This document shows, piece by piece, positions 45,380 through 54,701 of a stretch of DNA of 64,000 bases. The stretch comes from Armigeres subalbatus. Taxonomy: Eukaryota > Arthropoda > Insecta > Diptera > Culicidae. A model generated the notes under the pieces. The model worked only from the letters and a program-made list of their open reading frames with translations. It did no database searches and had not been told where the DNA came from. Position numbers and translations under genes: made by a program. Position 1 is the stretch's first letter. Each line of letters begins with the position of its first letter. The stretch is taken from NCBI RefSeq assembly GCF_024139115.2, contig NC_085139.1, positions 141,693,271 through 141,757,270 on the forward strand. Direction: 5' to 3'.

Positions 45380-46469
45380 TTTTTTGTGTGTACTTTATAC
45401 CAACCTGAACAGCTTCAGGAATGGTATTTGCTTTGAACATTGCATCAATCATGTGATGCAATTGTTCAGTTAAAAAATCAAAATCGGAAGCAGTCATGCT
45501 ACCTGAATCGGCAACATAACCGTTATTTTCCGTTGGGACATGGGTATAAACCTCATTTTGAGTAGAGAAATTTTGTCTACCAGCAGCGATGTTTGCATAC
45601 GTAGGTACATTGGAAAAATTGGAATTTACTGAAGTGCTTGCTACCCGTTGACGAGCGGCAAAATTTGTTAGTGAATTGTGGTGGGTATGAATTGCTCGAC
45701 CGGTAACCGGTTTCGAAATTTGAGCGTTTGAAAAATTTCTACCCGTCGAATCTGGGATCCGATTGGAATTTCCCGTCATCAATTTTGCACGGGAATTCAA
45801 AACTTTTTTGCGTGAAGGGCATTTCCAGAAATTGGATTTATGATTGCCCCCACAATTAGCACATTTAAATTTATTGGAATCTTCTCTCACAGGACATGCG
45901 TCCTTGGCGTGAGAGGTTCCACCACAAATCATGCATTTAGCATCCATGTGACAATGTTTGGTTCCATGACCCCACTTTTGGCACTTACGGCACTGGGTGG
46001 GGTTTTGGAAATTTCCCCCAGGCCTGCGGAAATGTTCCCATGTAACACGGACATGAGACATAATACAGGCCTTTTCCAAACTTTTCATATTATTTAGTTC
46101 ACTTTTGTTAAAATGAACTAAATAAAATTCTTGAGAAATGCCCCTCTGGGAAGTACCAGAATGGGATTTCTTTTTCATCTTAATTACTTGGACTGGTGAA
46201 AATCAATTTCAAATTTCAATTTTAATCTCATCCAGTGATTTGTCATCACTGGGGAGATCTTTCAAGACGACTTTGAACAATCGCTCAGTTTTGTCGTCGT
46301 ATGTGAAGAATTTATGGCGCTTCTCAGTTAAATACTGAAGAAGACGTTTGCGATCGTCAAAGGATCCCGGCAAAACGCGGCAGTCACCCTTCCTAGCAAT
46401 CTGAAATGAAACCTTGATCCCCTGAAGGTTACTCAAAATCTCATTCCTAAAGCCAGAAAACTCGGCAAC
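45345..46469 (-). pseudogene. Juan-like ORF1 (gag-like)
   Basis: The frame starts without its own methionine near 46469 (E-F-S-G-F-R-N-E-I-L). It runs through R-K-G-D-C-R-V-L-P and F-F-T-Y-D-D-K-T-E-R-L-F-K-V-V, where the PRE_C2HC domain lies, meets two stops near 46209, and resumes at 46178 in the same frame. Three CCHC knuckles follow at about 45990-45840: CRKCQKWGHGTKHC, CMICGGTSHAKDAC and CANCGGNHKSNFWKC. The product would be an RNA-binding nucleocapsid-like protein. It ends at 45345 and overlaps ORF2 by 35 bp. Confidence 0.85.
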
Positions 46470-47615
46470 ATTTATTTATTTATTTATTTCGTCAAGCATT
46501 GTAGACTACAAACACATTGTTTCACTTAAACACTATCTGTTTTAATCACTAGACAACTATTATGCAATACTATTCATTGTTTTCCTCACTAGCGTGTTAG
46601 ACATTGATATGTCGATGACCTCACAATATTTATTATATATGTTCATCATAGAGTTGAGCGGTCCATTTTTAGCATAGGATGTGCGTTGCAGATTTAGTTG
46701 AAATAAGTCACGATTTCTCAAGGTACGCGTAGGTGCATAAAAGTTCAAGCCTGACAGAAGGCTTTCTGCTTTTATCTGATGTGAGATTAAACCATTAACG
46801 AATGTTACACAACCAACTTCTCTTCTTTTCTTAAGTGTTTCGATATTAATTAGTAGGCACCGAGATTCATATGACGGAAGCGGTAGGGTCGACCAACCTA
46901 ACTTTCTAAGAGCAAAAGCAAAACTGTTTTTGTACTGATTCGATTCGATTTGAGTGGACTTCTTGATAGGGTGACCAGACAATGCTACAGTATTCTAATA
47001 TTGATCTGACGTAGGACACATAGAGTGTTTTTATCGTGTAAGGGTCATTGAAATGATAACTGAAACGTTTAATGAATCCAAGCATGTTATGTGCTTTATG
47101 AATAATGACGTTATAATGTTCTACAAAGGTCAACTTGGAGTCTAATAATAACCCTAAGTCTCTCACTTTTGTGCATCGTATAATTCGTTCCTGGCCTAGC
47201 TTACAGGTAATGTTTTGTAATATCTGCTTTCTAGTAAATGAAATTATGCTACATTTTTCACGTTTATATCGAGAAGGTTTTTGAGCACCAGTTATAAAAA
47301 TCGTCAATTTCTTGTTGAAATACGGCTAAGTCAGCATCATCACAAATTTCCATGTACAATTTCATGTCATCGGCATAAATAAGGACCTTAAGGCGTTTTA
47401 ATATGAGTGTTATATCATTAACAAAAAGAATGAACAATAATGGACCTAAGTGTGATCCTTGTGGTACACCAGAAGTAACTTTAATTGGCGAAGACAATTT
47501 ATTATGGAAGCGCACTAACTGTGTTCTATCTCTAAGATATGATTCAATCCATCTAACCAAATATTCCGAAAAACCTAATCGCTGAAGCTTAAAGATACCA
47601 CAATCGGCGGAATCC
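46470..47615 (-). mobile_element. Second LINE (Jockey/CR1 group), 5-prime truncated
   Basis: The minus frames give L-R-D-R-T-Q-L-V and VPQGSHLGPLLFILFVND, then I-Y-A-D-D-M-K-L-Y (47264-47560). A one-base shift leads to L-G-L-L-L-D-S-K-L-T-F and I-L-E-Y-C-S-I-V-W-S-P-Y (46906-47307), and then a tail to 46560. The 3-prime end is a TTTATTTATTTA run at about 46470-46487, typical of a short tandem LINE tail. Homology begins only near 47615 (L-Q-R-L-G-F-S-E-Y-L), so most of ORF2 is lost. Confidence 0.8.
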
Positions 47616-48200
47616 TTTGCTTTTTCGCATGAATCGAATCACCTGGGCTAGATTCGATTTGCTCAATATCATCATTAATCAAATCGAACCAAGGAATGTA
47701 ATTGTCGCTGAAAAATGCAAAAAACAAGCGACAAAAGAGAATAGCGATAACTCTTTGTCCCCATCTGCAGAGGATAAAGACATTGTTGCGTTCCATTTTA
47801 TTTGCAACAAACATGGAGAGGTAATTGTTGTGAACTTTTCAAACTGCGAGAACTTGTATATTTCAGAAGTAAAACGCACATCATGTCAACAGATGATTAA
47901 GTTTATGTCTAATCTATGATAACTGATACTAATTTAACCAAAAACATCATCGGAAACCAACTACTTCTCAAAATGCTTGGCAGGCGATCATTGTCCTATT
48001 CTGTTGCAGTTTGGGACAAACGCTTATTGCGAGTTGAGTTTGTCCCAACATATACAAGAGAGGATAATGTTGTTGTCATTGGCAATGTTGTTATTTTACA
48101 TTCCTTGAATCGAACTGATTGCTCAGTTCGATAGGAGAAAAATTATTTCCGACATTAGAGTTTGAAGGAATATCTGAATTCTCCAGCTTCCTTCTATTTT
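47616..48200. other. Unassigned, with a short hairpin
   Basis: A 100-codon plus frame (47617-47919) has no recognised motif. TTGGGACAAAC at about 48011 and GTTTGTCCCAA at about 48039 form an 11-bp stem. No element boundary is clear. Confidence 0.4.
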
Positions 48201-48204
48201 TTCC

Positions 48205-48254
48205 GCGGTGTGATGGATGGTGAACGATGGATGGTTCTCCCAACAGCTGATGCA
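48205..48254 (-). repeat. Small inverted RTE fragment
   Basis: GAACGATGGATGGTTCTCCC followed by AACAGCTGATGCAA is the reverse complement of 51281-51315 in the RTE C-terminal region, with a 10-bp internal duplication (GATGGATGGT). It lies in front of the RTE 5-prime region in opposite orientation. Confidence 0.7.
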
Positions 48255-48619
48255 ACGAGGTGGGCAGCAGTTACTATGTCCAAGGGCTTGGCGATCCCTC
48301 CCCAGGCCATCTGCGAGTTGTGGGGCTTGCCCAGTATATGGTGGGGTTTGACAGTGGGCCCTGTTAAACCTCTATAAAAAGCTGAATGTATCCGCAAGTA
48401 GGCCCCACCAAAGCGACCGTGTGCCGCTCAAAGCGCACAAGCCCAAGTCCTGGTGTTAGGTGGGACGCTAAACAGCCCTGACACGACGGCCCTCCAACGA
48501 GACAGGAGGTTTGCGCAGGCCCAATAAGCCGCCTGGAAAACCAATCATTAGGAACAATATAAGAGATAATTTGACTCGATATAATCGACAAAGACCCAGG
48601 CGACGAATACAGGATCACG

Positions 48620-49265
48620 ATTGGAAGCTTGGAACATGGAATTGCAAGTAGCTAGGTATCGCAGGTTGCGACAGGATGATCTACGATGAATTACATCCCC
48701 GCCACTTCGACGTCGTGGCGCTGCAGGAGATTTGCTGGACAGGACAGAAAGTGTGGAAAAGCGGGCATCGAGCGGCTACCTTCTACCAAAGCTGTGGCAC
48801 CACCAACAATCTGGGAACCGGCTTCATAGTGCTGGGTAAGATGCACCAACGCGTGATTGGGTGGCAGCCAATCAACGCAGGATGTGCAAGCTGAGGATTA
48901 AAGGCCGTTTCTTCAACTATAGCATAATCAACGTGCACTGCCCACACGAAGGGAGACCCGACGACGAGAAAGAAGCGTTCTATGCACAGCTGGAGCAGAC
49001 ATATGATGGATGCCCACTGCGGGACGTCAAAATCGTCATCGGTGACATGAACGCACAGGTTGGAAGGGGGGAAATGTATAGACCGGTCATCGGACCGGAT
49101 AGTCTGCACATCGTATCGAATGTCAACGTCCAACGATGCATAAACTTCGCAGCCTCCCTCCGAAGCACCTTCTTTCCCCGCAAAAATATCCACAAGGCCA
49201 CATGGAGATCACCTGACCAAGAAACGGGAAACCAAATCGACCACGTTCTAATCGACGGTAAATAA
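48620..49265 (+). pseudogene. RTE endonuclease
   Basis: The first frame begins W-K-L-G-T-W-N-C near 48632 and continues with F-D-V-V-A-L-Q-E-I-C-W-T-G (catalytic glutamate) and the G-T-G-F-I-V block. After a shift at about 48890 the second frame gives I-N-V-H-C-P-H-E-G-R-P-D-D-E-K, I-V-I-G-D-M-N-A-Q-V-G and N-Q-I-D-H-V-L-I-D-G-K. The expected second aspartate and histidine blocks are visible. A stop near 49263 separates this from the linker. Confidence 0.85.
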
Positions 49266-49701
49266 ATCGACGGTGCGATAAGTGTACAACACGCGTCGAA
49301 GTCGGACGCCGCGGCTACAAGACGGTAGACTAGCCCAACAATACGCGCATCAGCTGGAAGTGGCTCTTCCAACGGAAGAGCAGCTAGGCGCAGCGTCTCT
49401 TGAAGATGGCTGGAGAGATATTCGATCCGCCATTGGTAGCACCGCAAGCGCTGCACTAGGCACGGTGCCCCCGGATCAGAGAAACGACTGGTGACGGCGG
49501 ATGTGAGCAGTTAGTGGAAGAGAAGAATGCAGCATGGGCGAGATTGCTGCTACACCGCACGAGGGCGAACGAGGCACGATATAAACAGGCGCGGAACAGA
49601 CAAAACTCGAGAGAAAACTCCTGCGCCAGCAGGAAGATCGAGACCGTGAAGAGACGGAGCAACTGTACCGCGCTAATAACACACGAAAGTTCTATGAGAA
49701 G

Positions 49702-50979
49702 TTGAACCGTTCACGTAAGGGCCACGTGCCACAGCCTGATATGTGCAAGCACATAAACGGGAACCTTCTTACGAACGAGCGTGAGGTGATCCAAAGGTGG
49801 CGGCAGCACTACGAAGAACACCTAAATGGCGATGTGGCAGACGAAGATGGTGGTATGTTGATGGAACTGGGTGAACGCGCGCAAAACATAATTCTACCGG
49901 CTCCGGATCTCCAGGAAATCCAGGAGGAGATTGGCCGGCTGAAGAACAACAAAGCTCCTGGGGTTGACCAACTACCAGGAGAGCTATTTAAACACGGTGG
50001 TGAGGGACTGGCTAGAGCTCTGCACTGGGTCATTACCAAGATTTGGGCGGAGGAAGTTTTGCCGCAGGAGTGGATGGAAGGTGTCGTGTGTCCCATCTAC
50101 AAAAAGGGCGATAAGCTAGATTGTAGCAACTACCGCGCAATCACATTGCTGAACGTCGCCTACAAGGTACTCTTCCAAATTTTATGCCGTCGACTAGCAC
50201 CAACTGCAAGAGAGTTCGTGGGTCAGTACCAGGCGGGTTTTATGGGCGAACGCTCCACCAGGTGTTCGCCATTCGCCAAGTACTGCAGAAATGCCGCGAA
50301 TACAACGTGCCCACACATCATCTATTCATCGACTTCAAAGCCGCATATGATACAATCGATCGGGACCAGCTATGGCACCGCTATGACACGGTTTATCAAA
50401 GCGACGATGGATCGGGTGATGTGCGTAGTTCGAGTTTCAGGGGCATTCTCGAGTACCTTCGAAACCCGCAGAGGGTTACGGCAAGGTGATGGTCTTTCGT
50501 GTTTGTTATTCAACATCGCTTTGGAAGGGGTAATACGAAGAGCAGGGATTAACACGAGTGGTACAATTTTCAATAAGTCCGTCCAGCTATTTGGCTTCGC
50601 CGACGACATAGATATTATGGCACGTAACTTTGAGAAGATGGAGGAAGCCTACATCAGACTGAAGAGGGAAGCTAAGCGGATCGGACTAGTCATCAACACG
50701 TCGAAGACGAAGTACATGATAGGAAGAGGTTCAAGAGAAGACAATGTGAGCCATCCAACGCGAGTTTGCATCGGTGGTGATGAAATCGAGGTGGTAGAAG
50801 AATGTGTGTACTTGGGCTCACTGGTGACTGCCGAAAATGACACCAGCAGAGAAATTCGGAGACGCATAGTGGCTGAAAATCGTACGTACTTTGGACTCCG
50901 CAAGACGCTCCGATCGAATAGAGTTCGCCGCCGTACCAAACTGACTATCTACAAAACGCTCATTAGGGGAGATCCATAA
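49702..50979 (+). pseudogene. RTE reverse transcriptase with a hidden out-of-frame segment
   Basis: The 425-codon frame has K-A-P-G-V-D-Q-L-P, C-P-I-Y-K-K-G-D-K-L and N-Y-R-A-I-T-L-L-N. After the segment described below it has R-R-G-L-R-Q-G-D-G-L-S-C, F-G-F-A-D-D-I-D-I-M-A and Y-L-G-S-L-V-T-A-E-N. Residues about 187-224 (C-S-P-F-A-K-Y-C-R and on) are in the wrong frame. The catalytic F-I-D-F-K-A-A-Y-D sits in the +1 frame at about 50320-50350. Relative to copy 2, 7 nt are missing near 50262 and 26 nt near 50373, a net loss of 33 nt that restores the frame. The open frame is therefore not a functional polymerase. Confidence 0.88.
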
Positions 50980-51131
50980 AGTACGTCACGCAAAATTTGT
51001 CTATTTTCAACCCCCCCTCCCCCCTTCATCACACTTTTTGTATTAAACCTCTAAAATTTTTGTATGAGTCGTCACGTTGTTCGGAACCCCCCCTCCCCCC
51101 TAGGAGCGTGACGTACTTTGTGGATGGCCCC
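50966..51131. mobile_element. 166-bp Harbinger-like MITE in the RTE
   Basis: GGGGAGATCCATAAAGTACG at the left is mirrored by CGTACTTTGTGGATGGCCCC at the right, with GTCACGC/GCGTGAC continuing inward. TTA flanks both sides (50963-50965 and 51132-51134). Poly-C and poly-G-poor tracts lie inside. Removing it with one TTA rejoins the RTE frame as K-T-L-I-R-P-V-V-L-Y-G-H. TTA targets and GGG ends fit PIF/Harbinger-type MITEs. Confidence 0.9.
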
Positions 51132-51592
51132 TTAGACCGGTAGTCCTCTATGGACACGAGACCTGGACGATGCTCGTGGAGGACCAACGCGCACTTGGAG
51201 TTTTCGAAAGGAAAGTGCTGCGTACCATCTATGGTGGGGTGCAGATGGCGGACGGTACGTGGAGGAGGCGAATGAATCACGAATTGCATCAGCTGTTGGG
51301 AGAACCATCCATCGTTCACACCGCGAAAATCGGACGACTGCGGTGGGCCGGGCGCGTAGCCAGAATGTCGGACAGTAACCCGGTGAAAATGGTTCTCGAC
51401 AACGATCCGATGGGCACAAGAAGGCGAGGTGCGCAGCGGGCAAGGTGGATCGATCAGGTGGAAGATGACTTGCGGACCCTCCGTAGACTGCGTGGTTGGC
51501 GACGTGTAGCCATGGACCGAGCCGAATGGAGAAGACTCTTATATACCGCACAGGCCACTTCGGCCTTAGTCTGAATAAATAAATAATAATAC
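51132..51592 (+). pseudogene. RTE C-terminal region and 3-prime tail
   Basis: After the MITE the frame continues R-P-V-V-L-Y-G-H-E-T-W-T-M-L-V-E. It then runs through F-E-R-K-V-L-R-T-I-Y-G-G-V, I-G-R-L-R-W-A-G-R-V-A-R-M-S and R-R-R-G-A-Q-R-A-R-W-I-D-Q to a TGA at 51572-51574. The sequence then passes into AATAAATAAATAATAATA. This stretch is intact in frame and is the best reference for the family's 3-prime end. Confidence 0.85.
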
Positions 51593-51784
51593 CAGTCTAC
51601 TAAATATTTTTTTGATGAAGAAGATTACAGTTTTCATGGTAATTTTCATACAAACTTCAAAAATTAGCTAAAAATTTAGGAGGATTAATAAAATGGAAAT
51701 TGCAATCGTTTGAGCATCGGGAATCAAAAAATTCTAAATTTGAATCACTCTAATGTACAGTCAATCTGAGCTTAGCTAAGCTAA
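51593..51784. other. Short unassigned spacer
   Basis: AT-rich sequence without a gene, ending at the AAGCTAAGCTAAC start of the 153-bp array. Confidence 0.5.
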
Positions 51785-52312
51785 GCTAACACATAAGCTC
51801 AGTAGCCAATATCTCAACGCAAGAAGGATTTGGAGTACTACAAGAACTCTGGGAATGTTGTGATTTGTATATACTGGTTTAATGATGTCCCATGGGGTTG
51901 CTCCAACTAACACACAAGCTCAGGACACTATGAATCACTCTGGTGGTGTCGTAGACCTTCAATATATAAACTCAAGAATGGTTTGGAGTACCGTAGCTAT
52001 TCTGGGAATGTTGATTTTTTTATATACTGATGTAATGATGTCCCATGGAGCCTGTACAACTAACACACAAGCTCAGGAACCTATCAATAACTCTGTCGTT
52101 CTTGAATAACACCAAGATCTGAACTCAAGAATTGTTTGGAGTACCGTACATATTCTGCGAATGTTGTATTTTTTATATACTGGTGTAATGATGTTCCATG
52201 GAGCTTCGCCAACTAACACACAAGCTCGGGAACCTATCAACCATTATGTTGGTCTTGTAGACCTCCCAAATCTGAACTCAAGAATCGTTTGGAGTACCGA
52301 TGATATTGTGGT
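51785..52312. repeat. 153-bp tandem repeat, about 3.5 units
   Basis: TAACACACAAGCTCAGGA-type starts lie at 51787, 51908, 52061 and 52214, giving spacings of 121, 153 and 153 bp. Each unit also has GTTTGGAGTACCG, TATATACTG and AATGATGTCCCATGGAG. The first unit is shortened. Short plus-strand frames repeat with the array and are not genes. Confidence 0.88.
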
Positions 52313-52337
52313 AACAATGCGATTTGATAATAGTAGT

Positions 52338-52472
52338 TTGTACAACAAGTTGCAAAAAGATGATTTTTTCAGCACGAGTTGTACGTTTATCCAACGAGGC
52401 TTGCCGAGTTGGATAAATACTACGAGTGCTGAAAAAATCGAGTTTTGCAACGAGTTGCACACGCTGCAAAAT
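52338..52472. mobile_element. Foldback element
   Basis: GATTTTTTCAGCACGAGTTG with GTTTATCCAACG on the left is mirrored by CGAGTTGGATAAATAC and GAGTGCTGAAAAAATC on the right around GGCTTGC. The outer parts CAAGTTGCAAAA and TTTTGCAACGAGTTG also pair. Frames on both strands here are palindrome shadows. Confidence 0.75.
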
Positions 52473-52754
52473 GGACTTTAATTTGATAAATTTGTACCAA
52501 AATTGTACAGTCTAATTTACTCCACATGATCATTCTAGCCAATACATTATGTTGCTGCAGAGAACTGTCAGATTCCATGTTACCGTGCCACATTGTATAG
52601 GTCGATAAGCCGTGAAGCGATAGATGAACTTGCCTTTGGAAATTTTTGATGTCATGTCCATCAAACTATTTCATGTATAACGCGACGCAGAGAATAAACC
52701 TTTTGAATACTTACCCATGCTCATTCAGCAAAATGTAGTCATGTAACTACTGTT

Positions 52755-52855
52755 CTGATGTTGGTTTTTCATTATAGCACCCAAATGAGTGTTATAATGA
52801 ATATTATGCAACCCATTTGAGTTGCATAATGTTCATTAAAGCACCCATTTCATTG
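52755..52855. repeat. Paired stem-loops (MITE remnant)
   Basis: CATTATAGCACCCAAATGAG with GTGTTATAATG is one hairpin, and TTATGCAACCCATTTGAGTT with GCATAAT is a second. ATTAAAGCACCC follows. They look like diverged copies of one palindromic unit. Confidence 0.5.
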
Positions 52856-53139
52856 GTATGGAAAAGTAGGCCGTTTTATCACTCAAAGACGAACTGTAAA
52901 CCAAATATTATGATCAGGAATTGCAAAAAAAATAGTTTTATTATGTCTCAAGTACAATTGCCAACTTTAAATTGGGAATAAGACCCTGTAAAACGCTTTG
53001 TTGTTTATGTAGATCATCAAGATCTGAACTCTGGGAAAGTTTTAAAGCCCTAGAAGATCTGAAAAAAATATTTTCCCCGTATTCATACTTTTTCATGGTT
53101 TGTATCGGTTTGGATAGAAAAATTATTGTTTCTGACTTA

Positions 53140-53520
53140 TTACTTCTCCCTGTGCAAAGAGAAAAGTAAGTAATAAGAAGTGAGAAATGAGGAGTGAAAA
53201 ATGAGACGTTTAAATTTTCATTTCTCAAAAGTAGTCGTCTCATTTCTTAATGTCAGAAGTAAGAAATTAAATGTGAGCTGTGGAAAGTCACAAGTGAAAA
53301 GTAAAAAATGACATGAGACATTCCACTTTTCATTTCTCATACGTAACTTCTCACTTTTCATTCCCGTTTCGTCCCAATTGTCTCACGTCTCGTTTCTAAC
53401 TTTTCACTTGTTACTTCACACTTACCTACTATTTTTCGCTTCTCATAGTGAAAAGTGAGGATGAAAAGTGTATAATAACAAGTAAGAGATAATAAGTAAG
53501 AAATCATTTAACAGCGAAAT
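53140..53520. repeat. Alternating purine/pyrimidine GTGAGAAATGAG repeat
   Basis: Units of the kind GAAGTGAGAAATGAGGAGTG run on plus to about 53220. They then switch to the reverse complement (TTTTCATTTCTCA), back, and again (CACTTTTCATTTCTCATACG to about 53440), before ending in plus units near 53500. The units are 8-12 bp and diverged. No gene. Confidence 0.7.
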
Positions 53521-53544
53521 GAGAGTTTTTTCAGTTCTCGTGCA

Positions 53545-53640
53545 TGATCGGGTCGGTCAAATGACATTTTCGACTAAATGTTTTTTTTTCTGCAAAACGA
53601 CCATTTCGACCAAACAGTATTTTTGGACAAATGATCAGTT
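53545..53640. repeat. GGCCGAAA repeat, fifth (diverged) block
   Basis: CGGTCAAATGACATTTTCGA, AAACGACCATTTCGACCAAA and similar units relate this short stretch to the larger arrays at 35.7-42 kb. Confidence 0.5.
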
Positions 53641-54083
53641 CGTTTAGGTCAGTAGCTGTATAGCTTTTACAATTTTGTCCAATTTGTAAATATATTCGAC
53701 CACCGACTTTTGTTATCTCTTTCGAGCAGTATTTCATCACTCTACACGTAAAATTGGCCCAAGTTAGCGAGTTTACGGCATGACATGAAACGAAACTAGT
53801 GAAAGTGTGATACCACAACGGTGTATTCATGCAAACGATTCTCATATAAGTGCCAATGAAGGCAACCTATTAATCGTGGCATCTACTCGAGAAGAGATCG
53901 AATCAGTATTACACAAACTTTTACGCTACTAAAATATATCATTATTCGTTCATAAAACAACATAAAATAAAGGAATACACAACACGAAAATTAGTTTGTT
54001 CTGGTGGATAGTCGCCGTTCTGGTGAAACACATCTGATTCATGTTCGCTTTGTTGTTTGGTGAGTCATCTTTAGAATGACTCA

Positions 54084-54611
54084 TTAGGCTGCTGCCTTAA
54101 GCAGTTCAGATCGTGTTGAATAATCACGTTTCCGCTAAAGAAAAAAAAAAAGTTTTAAAATCTACATTTTGATTTCCTACCAAAACTATGTACCTCCAAG
54201 TGCTTCGCAATCAGTTTCAAACAATGTTTGGACTCATCCAAGGCGTGAATTGCAGCAACTGCTACAAAAGCATCTATATTGTACTGAAAGCAATAATTTA
54301 TTAGTTATCTATAATAAGGTGTACTTGAAAAAATAGTCGACAAATAGTTTTAATGTTTACTAGCAGGTACTACTCACTCGCCTACGGTACCGCCATGCCA
54401 GCAACCACGGCGAACTGACCGCGAAAGCCATGACTATTGCAATTACGATTATGAGCACCGTAGCAGACCATTTGAAGTCCTCATCGTTGTTATAATAGAA
54501 TCTAACGTTTCCCATTAGATCTGACCAAGGTTCGATCTCTTCCGGAGGTGGTTGCCACCAGTTGAGAATAAGCTGCAACTTGTACAGAAACCACTGTTTT
54601 AAAGCATCCAT
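54084..54611 (-). CDS. Small single-pass membrane protein, three exons
   Basis: Exon 1 is 54611-54378, exon 2 54283-54194 and exon 3 54134-54084 (TAA). The introns are 94 and 59 bp, both phase 0. Their donors are GTGAGT and GTACAT, and the acceptors are TTTCAG and CTTTAG behind a T tract. The 124-residue product has an amphipathic start (M-D-A-L-K-Q-W-F-L), a W-W-Q-P-P-P-E-E turn, an acidic Y-Y-N-N-D-E-D segment, one membrane helix at about 49-73 (V-L-I-I-V-I-A-I-V-M-A-F-A-V) followed by R-Y-R-R-R, a helix-like exon 2 (V-A-V-A-A-I-H-A-L-D-E-S-K-H), and a basic C-terminus. The positive charges suggest a cytoplasmic C-terminus. The ATG at 54611 has a G at -3. An upstream in-frame ATG at 54701 would add 30 residues. 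I do not recognise the family. Confidence 0.8.
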
Positions 54612-54701
54612 TGCTATTGTTGCAGGGCATGAAAGGTGGCTTGGCTTTGGATTAGAACGGGGATATAGGTAAAGAATGCATGAAAGTGACAAAATAAGCA
54701 A

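Larger units (their letters stand above)
42507..46469 (-). mobile_element. Juan-like (Jockey-clade) LINE, 5-prime truncated
   Basis: From high to low coordinate: ORF1 with three zinc knuckles, an overlapping ORF2 with endonuclease, reverse transcriptase and C-terminal connection region, then a 3-prime untranslated part ending in a T run (poly(A) on minus) at about 42507-42521. The protein phrases closely resemble the Juan elements of Aedes and Culex mosquitoes. Several frameshifts and two stops in ORF1 make it inactive. The 5-prime end falls near 46469, directly against the TTTA repeats of a second LINE. Confidence 0.88.
48256..51592 (+). mobile_element. RTE-clade LINE copy 4, nearly full length
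   Basis: A GC-rich untranslated start (48290-48610) leads to the endonuclease (48620-49265), linker (49282-49705), reverse transcriptase (49702-50979), C-terminal region (51135-51574) and an AATAAATAAATAATAATA tail. The size (about 3.3 kb) is right for RTE elements. Frameshifts in the endonuclease and polymerase and a 166-bp MITE at 50966 leave it inactive. Copies 1, 2 and 3 in this window (16.6, 25.2 and 30.1 kb) belong to the same family. Confidence 0.88.

Noticed and set aside
42507..46469. Target duplication AAGCCAG around the Juan-like LINE
   Set aside because: The right-hand copy falls inside codons for the element's own G-F-R-N motif, so the match is accidental.
54360..54701. Single-exon 113-residue protein at the three-exon gene
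   Set aside because: Its last five codons lie past a strong GTGAGT donor, and two further exons with matching phase follow, so the long frame overruns into intron 1.
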